The translations under genes were made by a program, and so were the position numbers. A stretch of 28,306 bases of DNA, from NCBI GenBank assembly GCA_910580015.1, contig CAJTVT010000013.1, positions 1 through 28,306 of the forward strand. The letters are read 5' to 3'. Every line of letters starts with the position of its first letter. Position 1 is the stretch's first letter. Origin of the DNA: an uncultured Lachnospiraceae bacterium. GTDB lineage: Bacteria; Bacillota; Clostridia; Lachnospirales; Lachnospiraceae. The notes beneath the pieces were generated by a model. That model ran no database searches. It was not told the DNA's origin and saw nothing but the letters and a program-made list of their open reading frames with translations. Below are positions 1 through 6,671 of this stretch, piece by piece.

Positions 1-56
1 AACACTTTCATTACTATTTGTGCCGCCAACTGAAAGGCGGCGGAATGGAGATTATC

Positions 57-3000
57 ATGAAATATGATTTTTCTCAAATGAATCCAGAGTCATTTGAGCT
101 AATGGTGAGAAGTCTGAATGAGAAAAAATTTGGCGTGAAATGTAAGCAATATGGTTCAGGTCCCGATGGACAGAGAGAGTTTACCTTTGAAGGAGAGATC
201 CGAGATTCTGCGGGTACAGTGTTTGCTGGGAGGACGATCGGGCAGGTAAAATACAAAGATCATACAGGGAGAAAGGATGATTATCAGTGGCTGGTTAGGG
301 AAATTGGCGGTGAACTGAAGCGATTTCGGGAGAAAGAGAAGGAATATATCCCAGATAACTATCTATTTTACACCAACGTGGTGTTGACGCCAACCAAAGG
401 GACGGGTATTAAGGATAAGATTGATGTGTATGTGAAAGAGAACAACGATATCATCAAGAACTTCTATGTGAGAGGATACGATGAAATATGTGCGATGCTT
501 GACAACAATCGAGATGTGGCGTCATGTTATGCTGCTTTTATCACGTCTGGTGATGTGCTTATGAGGCTTTTAACAGGCGAAAACGCAGACAATTCTCGTT
601 GGATAAGTAAATATTTGTACTGTGAATTTGAAGAAGATCTGTATACCCGTATGGAACAGGCAGGTTCTGCCACGGAGAAGAAAATTTCTATTGAAAAGGT
701 ATGTGTGGATATCAATGTTCAGGATCGTGCACAGGGGGAGATTCTAAAATTCGCCGAGCATGTGTTTTCATTGGGAAATCAGATTCTTGGGTATAAGAAA
801 GGGATAAATCAAAAAGAATTAGATCGGAAGGAAAATTATGTTCTGATTGGGGGACCTGGAAAGGGAAAAAGTACCATCTGCCAGTTTATTGCACAGGTTT
901 ATCGGGTGAATTATCTGCTGGCAATGGGGAAAGGCGATAAAGTCACAGAGGAATTTGCTGCTGAGATAAAGAATAGTTACAATTATGAGATCAACCATCA
1001 GAGGATTCCATTTATCGTGACGCTGCGGGACTATGCAGCCTGGATGAAACGGAAGTCACAAGAGGAAAATGTCTCTGTCATGCAGTATATCAGGGAGAGA
1101 ATCCACAAAATAGAGGGGGATGACATTCAAATGCAAGCGCTCCGCACGCTTATGAGAGAGCTGGCCTGGATCTTTTTCTTCGACGGTCTGGATGAAGTGC
1201 CAGAATCCTCCAATCGGAATGAGGTGTTAAAACAAATTAATATTTTTATTTCTACAGAGTTAAGGGAAGCGGAATGCGATTGTATGATAATAGGTACCAC
1301 AAGAGCGCAGGGATATAATCATGATTTTGGGAAGGAAAAATATACACATTTGGAGATAGCAGATTTTTCGAAGGAAGATTGCAAAAAGTATATCCGAAAG
1401 CTGTTTTCTGTGATGGAAGAGCGAACAGAGCAGAGGGAAGCATACATTCGTATCATGATGGAGGCATTGGAGGATGAAATTACGGGCAGACTTATGGAAA
1501 CGCCGTTGCAGGCAACGATTATCGCTATTCTGGTAAAAAGTGGAGGGAGGCCGCCTCATGAGCGTTATTCTCTATTTCGCCAATATTATGATACTGTGAT
1601 CCGAAGGGAGAAACAGAAAGACATTGTGACAACCTTAAATGACCATACAGATTGGTTGGAAGAGATACATCATCTGTTGGGATATCGGTTGCAGCGTGAA
1701 TCCGAAGAAGAAGGAAATCCATCTGCTGAAATCAGAAAAATTCAACTACAGGAGATTATCCGAACCTATGTGGAAGAAAATTGGGATGAATTTTATGAGA
1801 TAGGGCATGAACGGGAAAAGAAGGAGCAGGAAATTCTTCTCATTATCACCCAAAGGATCTGTTTTTTATCTGAGAATCGTGAGGATTGTTACAGTTTTTC
1901 ACTCCGTTCCATACAGGAATATTTTGCAGGCACTTTTCTGGTAAAAGGGACAAGTGATCAAGACGCAATGGATCATATCAGGGGGATTGCATATAGTTCC
2001 TATTGGAGAAATGTGCTGTTGTTTGCCCTGGGATATATAGAGGTGGAGAGAAAGAGCTTGGAACCAGAGATTGGCAGCTTGTGCGAACAGATGAACGGCA
2101 AAAAAAATATTATGCGGGAAGATTATACGTCGGAAAATCTGTGTTTGTTTGGTTCCTGGCTTGCAATTGATCTTCTTGCAGAAAATATTTTCCGTGGGAA
2201 ACAGCAGGAGAAATATATTCAACTGGCGTCAAAGGTGATGAATTTTACAGGTACTAACGCCTATCATGCGTTCAGTCGTATTTCAGGTGTGACGAAGGAC
2301 AAACTGGTACATTATGTCAGAGACCATTGCTGCGATAACGAAGAGGGGTGGGAGAAAACCGTAAGGCTGTTTCTGAAGCTAGACGAAAATGATAAAAATG
2401 ATTTGGAATCTGACATTCTTGACACCATGGGGCACTTTGTATCAGAATGTCAGATAGGGATATCTATTGAGATTCTGGAACGTAGGACCTATATTGGAAC
2501 ACAATTGTATGAGGTGGCTGTAGACAGGGTTATGCGGGCATTGGAGCAGGGAGAGATTAAATATTTTCTGTCATACAGAGTATTGTCTTGTTTATTAAAT
2601 TCAGTAAACAGGGAAATGAGCCTGTTATTGAAGAAAGCTCTGATTTTGCAGTGTATTTATTGCAACAATTCACGTATAAGAGAGTCAAAACAATGGGATA
2701 AACTGGACATTAAGTGTGAGGAAGAAAAAGTTCTTAAATATCTGATGCCTCGGCATGCGACATCTTTTCTAGAAAACGGAGAAATCGTAGATGGATTTGA
2801 AATCGTTTTGCTCGGTGTCGAGACAGTAGATAAACATGAAGTAAAAATGCTCCGGGCTGAGATGCAGAGATTAGAGTTTGATTATTTGTCAAAGTTCTAC
2901 GGTTTCTTGTTGGAGCCGTCGTTTAAAAAGTATCAGGAATTATGTGTGCAGTTGGAGGAAGAGCAGGAATTTCTATCAAAAAGATATAGAGAGGCTCTAA

Positions 3001-3983
3001 AGTTTTATGTGCCAAATGATAACATTCAGACAGAAGAAGAATTTCAACGGATACAGCAAAAACGCAAAATAGATTATCAAGAGTTTGAAAAAGGAAATTA
3101 CAAGCAATTTTATTATAGGGAAACAGACATTGGAATTGGTGTTGGCGTTTTAAAAAACAAGGATATATTTGATAAATTGATGGATCAGGGAGAACTATCC
3201 ATTGAAAAGTTAGGAACACTCAGTGGATGGTTGGTTGATGGAATTGCTTTGGTAGCGCTACATAAGATACAAAATATGGAGAAAATTATGGAGCTTTGTG
3301 AAAAAACGGCAGAGCGTATGGTGAGCCTGGTATGCGAGGCGGAACGAAGAAAGAAAAATGGAACACATATAACCATAATACTTGCTGTCCTACTCGCATC
3401 AGTGTACAAAAAAAGGTTATGGGAGCAATTGCCGGAGATAGGGATTTCGGATTATGAAATAGAAAAACAGTTGACAACTTCAAAGATGTCACAGTGGACT
3501 CCATGTATTAAAAGAGAAGAAATGAGGAATATTATAGGAAGTATCGTTGCCAAGGTTGTATATGAGGAAAAAGAAAGCGGCTATCTGTCCATGATTCCGA
3601 TAATTATCAATTATGCCATAGGTATCGTAGGGATTCTAGATATTAGAACCTGTATTTCAGAACATGATCTTGAGATATTGAAGAAGATTGAATATGCCAG
3701 GAGTGTAAATTTGCTGGTAGTAAAACTTTTAAATCTATGTATGGACGACAATGGCCAGCCAGGCAAGGTCATACAGGATATTTTGGCTTGTAATGTGTCA
3801 CATAAGATAATTTTTCTGGAACTGGAGAGTATACTTTATTGGTGCCAGGTGAAAAATAAGGAAAAATTGTATGTGGAAATGTATCTCAGGCTGGAAGAGG
3901 AGAAATTTGACGGCAGGAAGAAGATCCAGAAAAGGGTAATGGAGCACATGATGAAGGAGAAAAGCAAAATAACAGTGAAATAG
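57..3983 (+). CDS. PD-(D/E)XK nuclease-NACHT NTPase-helical repeat protein, probable anti-phage STAND protein
   Basis: A 1308-residue protein with three parts. The N-terminal ~150 residues resemble an Mrr-like restriction nuclease: E14 in the first helix, D37 in a GPDG turn, then Q63-x-K65 on the next strand. A NACHT NTPase follows, with Walker A GGPGKGKST at residues 265-273 and the NACHT-type Walker B FFFDGLDE, with DGLDE at 376-380. A winged-helix stretch ends in the NACHT-typical SIQEYFAG motif near residue 630. The remaining ~650 residues are helix-rich with no recognised motif and probably form the ligand sensor. In this class of bacterial NLR-like (bNACHT/Avs-type) proteins, binding of a phage product is thought to oligomerise the NTPase and switch on the nuclease. 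The start at 57 is chosen because GGAG lies 6 nt upstream; TTG 18 and ATG 45 are in-frame alternatives. It stands alone, with no accompanying defence gene in view. Nuclease-NACHT architecture is well supported; the anti-phage role is inferred from the family. Confidence 0.85.
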   Translation: MKYDFSQMNPESFELMVRSLNEKKFGVKCKQYGSGPDGQREFTFEGEIRDSAGTVFAGRTIGQVKYKDHTGRKDDYQWLVREIGGELKRFREKEKEYIPDNYLFYTNVVLTPTKGTGIKDKIDVYVKENNDIIKNFYVRGYDEICAMLDNNRDVASCYAAFITSGDVLMRLLTGENADNSRWISKYLYCEFEEDLYTRMEQAGSATEKKISIEKVCVDINVQDRAQGEILKFAEHVFSLGNQILGYKKGINQKELDRKENYVLIGGPGKGKSTICQFIAQVYRVNYLLAMGKGDKVTEEFAAEIKNSYNYEINHQRIPFIVTLRDYAAWMKRKSQEENVSVMQYIRERIHKIEGDDIQMQALRTLMRELAWIFFFDGLDEVPESSNRNEVLKQINIFISTELREAECDCMIIGTTRAQGYNHDFGKEKYTHLEIADFSKEDCKKYIRKLFSVMEERTEQREAYIRIMMEALEDEITGRLMETPLQATIIAILVKSGGRPPHERYSLFRQYYDTVIRREKQKDIVTTLNDHTDWLEEIHHLLGYRLQRESEEEGNPSAEIRKIQLQEIIRTYVEENWDEFYEIGHEREKKEQEILLIITQRICFLSENREDCYSFSLRSIQEYFAGTFLVKGTSDQDAMDHIRGIAYSSYWRNVLLFALGYIEVERKSLEPEIGSLCEQMNGKKNIMREDYTSENLCLFGSWLAIDLLAENIFRGKQQEKYIQLASKVMNFTGTNAYHAFSRISGVTKDKLVHYVRDHCCDNEEGWEKTVRLFLKLDENDKNDLESDILDTMGHFVSECQIGISIEILERRTYIGTQLYEVAVDRVMRALEQGEIKYFLSYRVLSCLLNSVNREMSLLLKKALILQCIYCNNSRIRESKQWDKLDIKCEEEKVLKYLMPRHATSFLENGEIVDGFEIVLLGVETVDKHEVKMLRAEMQRLEFDYLSKFYGFLLEPSFKKYQELCVQLEEEQEFLSKRYREALKFYVPNDNIQTEEEFQRIQQKRKIDYQEFEKGNYKQFYYRETDIGIGVGVLKNKDIFDKLMDQGELSIEKLGTLSGWLVDGIALVALHKIQNMEKIMELCEKTAERMVSLVCEAERRKKNGTHITIILAVLLASVYKKRLWEQLPEIGISDYEIEKQLTTSKMSQWTPCIKREEMRNIIGSIVAKVVYEEKESGYLSMIPIIINYAIGIVGILDIRTCISEHDLEILKKIEYARSVNLLVVKLLNLCMDDNGQPGKVIQDILACNVSHKIIFLELESILYWCQVKNKEKLYVEMYLRLEEEKFDGRKKIQKRVMEHMMKEKSKITVK

Positions 3984-3998
3984 AATCAGGAAAGGATC

Positions 3999-4022
3999 GT
4001 ATGATTGTTTCAAACATCATAC
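3999..4022. repeat. 24-bp interrupted palindrome between the NACHT gene and bsh
   Basis: GTATGAT and ATCATAC form a perfect 7-bp inverted repeat, continued inward by GTTT and AAAC around a single C, with one unpaired T in the left arm. It lies 15 bp after the NACHT stop and ends 10 bp before the bsh ATG. No T-run follows, so it is not a convincing intrinsic terminator. It could be an operator or an mRNA hairpin in the bsh leader. Confidence 0.6.
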
Positions 4023-4032
4023 AATAAAACTT

Positions 4033-5007
4033 ATGTGTACAGCAGCAACTTACAGGACGAGGGATTTTTATTTTGGACGGACGTTGGATTATGATTTTTC
4101 TTATGGAGAGAAAGTGTTGATTACCCCCAGAAACTATCCCCTGCATTTCAGGGACAAAGGGAGCTTAGAGAAGCATTACGCCATGATCGGTATGGCATGT
4201 GCCGCAGAAGATTATCCCCTGTATTATGAGGCCGTAAATGAAAATGGACTTGGCATGGCAGGTTTAAATTTTGTGGGAAATGCGGTTTTAAAGGAGAAGG
4301 AAGACGAAAAGGATAATATTGCCCAGTTTGAATTGATTCCCTGGATTTTAAGCCAATGTTCCAATGTCAAAGAAGCGTGCAGTCTGGTAGAAAAAGTGAA
4401 TCTGTGGAATATTCCATTCAGCGAGCAATTGCCACTTGCACAGCTTCATTGGATGATCTCGGATCGTGAGCTGTCCATCGTGGTAGAATTTGTACAAGAA
4501 GGACTAAAGATTTATGAGAATCCCACTGGGGTGCTGACAAATAATCCAACTTTTGACAAGCAGATGTCGAATTTGCGCAATTATATGCATCTTTCCGCTA
4601 AGGAACCAGAGAATCAGTTTGCGCCAGGGCTAAAGTTGGAGACATACAGTCGGGGAATGGGTGCGATTGGGCTTCCAGGAGATCTATCTTCCCAGTCAAG
4701 ATTTGTGAGAGCTGCCTTTGTCAGGATGAATTCCAAGTCTGGGGAGGGGGAAGCAGAAAGTGTCAGCCAGTTTTTTCATATCCTAAATTCTGTGGATCAG
4801 CCGCTGGGATGCTGTGAGCTGGAAAACGGTCAATATGAGATTACTGTTTATTCCTGCTGTTGTAATGCCGATAAAGGGATTTATTACTATACCAGCTATG
4901 ACAATCATCAAGTCACAGCAGTGGATATGCATAGAGAAAATCTGGATGGAAAAGAATTGATCTGGTTTTCGTTGATCAAAGGGGAACAAGTTAGATGGCA
5001 GAATTAA
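4033..5007 (+). CDS. bsh: Bile salt hydrolase (choloylglycine hydrolase family)
   Basis: A cytoplasmic Ntn-hydrolase that cleaves glycine or taurine from conjugated bile acids. The 324 residues match the family length. Catalytic and binding residues are present: nucleophile C2 directly after the initiator Met, R16 and D19 (FGRTLD), N79 (GLNF), N170 (VLTNNP) and R223 (SRF). Similarity to the clostridial enzymes runs end to end, for example LHWMISD, NPTFD, GLPGD, FFHILN and KGIYYYT. The Met-Cys start fixes ATG 4033, because Cys2 must become the N-terminus. No Shine-Dalgarno sequence lies within 15 nt of this ATG; the nearest purine-rich stretch is at 3988-3995, beyond the 24-bp palindrome. The selectivity loop reads S206-R207-G208. 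The related penicillin V acylases are less likely given the overall match to BSH. Confidence 0.93.
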   Translation: MCTAATYRTRDFYFGRTLDYDFSYGEKVLITPRNYPLHFRDKGSLEKHYAMIGMACAAEDYPLYYEAVNENGLGMAGLNFVGNAVLKEKEDEKDNIAQFELIPWILSQCSNVKEACSLVEKVNLWNIPFSEQLPLAQLHWMISDRELSIVVEFVQEGLKIYENPTGVLTNNPTFDKQMSNLRNYMHLSAKEPENQFAPGLKLETYSRGMGAIGLPGDLSSQSRFVRAAFVRMNSKSGEGEAESVSQFFHILNSVDQPLGCCELENGQYEITVYSCCCNADKGIYYYTSYDNHQVTAVDMHRENLDGKELIWFSLIKGEQVRWQN

Positions 5008-5025
5008 TCCCTGGATTAGACGGTA

Positions 5026-5077
5026 TTTGACTTTTACAGGGTAAGTTATTATAATGGTTTACAGTGTGAAAGTCAAA
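5026..5077 (+). promoter_or_regulatory. Promoter for the metF-metH cluster, flanked by a 13-bp inverted repeat
   Basis: A near-consensus sigma-A promoter is visible: -35 TTGACT at 5027-5032, a 17-bp spacer, and a perfect -10 TATAAT at 5050-5055. It is framed by an inverted repeat, TTTGACTTTTACA at 5026-5038 and TGTGAAAGTCAAA at 5065-5077, matching at 12 of 13 positions. The left arm covers the -35 and the right arm covers the expected transcription start. That is a good position for a repressor, but the regulator is unknown. No S-box or T-box motif was found here. Confidence 0.72.
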
Positions 5078-5120
5078 GAAGAACTGAACGCCATTATCGA
5101 AGAAAGAAGCAGAGGAATTT

Positions 5121-5993
5121 ATGAAAATATCAGAATTATTAAAGACAAAAGAAGTAACCATAAGTTGTGAATTATTTCCGCCAAAGAAGGGTTCAGAGCT
5201 TCCTAAGGCACATGAGGTGGTAAGGGAGATGGCGAAGCTAAAGCCAGCGTTTATCAGTGTCACCTATGGGGCAAGCGGCGGCATCAGCGAGCATACTGTG
5301 GACATGGCCAATGAGGTGCAAAACATCAACGGTGTCACGGCGTTAGCACATCTGACCTGTGCATCTTCTGGACGAGAGAAAATTCAGGAGGTACTTGGAA
5401 AATTAAAAGAGAACAAGATTGAAAATATCCTTGCCCTCCGTGGGGATATCCCAGAAAATCTGGATTTTCCCCTGCCAGACCAGTATCATCATGCCAGTGA
5501 GTTGATTGAGGAAATTAAATTGTTTGGAGATTTCTGCATCGGCGGAGCCTGCTACCCAGAAGGCCATCCAGAAGCAGAGTCCATCGATGCAGATCTGGAA
5601 TATTTGAAACAGAAAGTGGAAGCGGGCTGTGAGTTTCTTACCACTCAGATGTTTTTCGATAATAACATCTTGTATAATTTCCTGTACAGAGCCTTGAAGA
5701 AAAACATCCAAGTTCCGGTGATTGCAGGGATTATGCCTGTGACAAATGCGAATCAGATCAAACGAATCACCTCATTGTCTGGGACTGCCCTGCCACAGAG
5801 ATTTCGTGCCATCGTGGAACGGTTTGCAGACCATCCTGCGGCGCTCAAGCAGGCAGGGATTGCTTACGCCACTGACCAGATTATTGACCTGATTGCCAAC
5901 GGCGTCAATAATGTACATATCTATACCATGAACAAGCCAGATGTGGCAGGAGCGATTTTGAATAATTTGTCAGAAATTTACCATGCAGATTAA
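5121..5993 (+). CDS. metF: 5,10-methylenetetrahydrofolate reductase
   Basis: Reduces 5,10-methylene-THF to 5-methyl-THF, the methyl donor for methionine synthase. At 290 residues it is the size of the bacterial MetF TIM barrel. Family motifs include the CELFPPK strand with catalytic Glu17, the FISVTYGA strand, the LALRGD flavin/folate-binding turn, the GGACYPEGHPE segment, the QMFFDN strand and the IMPV strand. The ribosome binding site AGAGGA lies 5 nt before ATG 5121. It is the first gene of a compact methionine cluster with the MetH reactivation protein and metH downstream on the same strand. No C-terminal AdoMet regulatory domain of the eukaryotic kind is present. The identification is firm. 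Confidence 0.95.
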   Translation: MKISELLKTKEVTISCELFPPKKGSELPKAHEVVREMAKLKPAFISVTYGASGGISEHTVDMANEVQNINGVTALAHLTCASSGREKIQEVLGKLKENKIENILALRGDIPENLDFPLPDQYHHASELIEEIKLFGDFCIGGACYPEGHPEAESIDADLEYLKQKVEAGCEFLTTQMFFDNNILYNFLYRALKKNIQVPVIAGIMPVTNANQIKRITSLSGTALPQRFRAIVERFADHPAALKQAGIAYATDQIIDLIANGVNNVHIYTMNKPDVAGAILNNLSEIYHAD

Positions 5994-6008
5994 GAAAGAG
6001 CGGCAAAG

Positions 6009-6671
6009 ATGAGAGCAGACAGAAAAGAAACCTTGCGGTACTTAGGTTACCGAGGACAGGAATTGGAATCTGAGACAGCAGAAATGATCGAGACCATTGC
6101 AGCAGAATTGGAGGAAAACAGCAGCCCCAAAAGCGTCTACCAGGAATATGACTGTAAAGTGGCAGAGAATCATGTGAAGATAGGAAGTCTTGAAATTGAG
6201 AGCCACCATCTGGCAGTAAATCTCAAAGGCTGTGAACGTGCGGTACTGCTGGCGGCCACCATTGGGCGCACAGCGGATCTTATGATTCGAAAATATTCTG
6301 TCTCCAATATGGCAAAGGCAACCGTTGTGCAGGCAGCAGGGGCGGCGTGTATTGAGAGTTATGTAGATGAGGTGGAAGATGCTGTGCGAAAAGAAGCAGG
6401 AGAACGAGGCCTGTATTTGCGCCCCAGATTCAGTCCAGGATATGGAGATTTTGCCCTAGATCATCAAAAAGATATTTTTCAGATGTTAGAGTGCACAAAA
6501 CGGATTGGAGTGGCTTTGACAGATGGAAATCTGATGATGCCCTCCAAGTCCGTGACAGCGGTGATTGGGCTGACAACCAAAGAGCGAGAATCCTGTCAAA
6601 TGGAGAAGTGCAGCCTCTGTGTGAAGACAGATTGTGAATTTCGGCAGGAAGGAGAGACATATGGGCTTTAG
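6009..6671 (+). CDS. Stand-alone MetH reactivation (AdoMet-binding) domain protein
   Basis: A 220-residue protein matching the 'vitamin B12-dependent methionine synthase activation domain' family. In full-length MetH this domain supplies AdoMet and the reducing contact that restores inactive cob(II)alamin to methylcobalamin. The AdoMet-site pattern R-x3-GYG (RFSPGYGD) and the following DHQKDIF helix are present, and residues 70-130 carry the typical ERAVLLAATIG and QAAGAACIE helices. It sits between metF and a metH that lacks exactly this domain, so it very probably works in trans with that protein. The C-terminus carries C196-x4-C201-x2-C204-x4-C209, which could bind a metal or cluster and has no counterpart I know in the E. 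coli domain. The start is 15 nt after the metF stop with only a weak GAAAGAG-type ribosome binding site. Its last 11 bp overlap metH. Confidence 0.88.
   Translation: MRADRKETLRYLGYRGQELESETAEMIETIAAELEENSSPKSVYQEYDCKVAENHVKIGSLEIESHHLAVNLKGCERAVLLAATIGRTADLMIRKYSVSNMAKATVVQAAGAACIESYVDEVEDAVRKEAGERGLYLRPRFSPGYGDFALDHQKDIFQMLECTKRIGVALTDGNLMMPSKSVTAVIGLTTKERESCQMEKCSLCVKTDCEFRQEGETYGL

Noticed and set aside
1899..2222. 107-codon antisense ORF inside the NACHT gene, and the many similar antisense ORFs across the window
   Set aside because: They lie wholly within strong coding genes on the other strand, lack ribosome binding sites and show no family motifs.
57..5007. NACHT gene and bsh as one defence operon
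   Set aside because: bsh is a complete metabolic enzyme separated by a palindrome. Nothing in either sequence links their functions.
5008..5120. Possible S-box or T-box riboswitch before metF
   Set aside because: None of the conserved core elements is present, and the 113-bp gap contains a plain promoter with an inverted repeat.
5054..5170. 38-codon ORF overlapping the metF promoter and start
   Set aside because: It begins inside the -10 box, has no ribosome binding site, and runs out of frame into metF.
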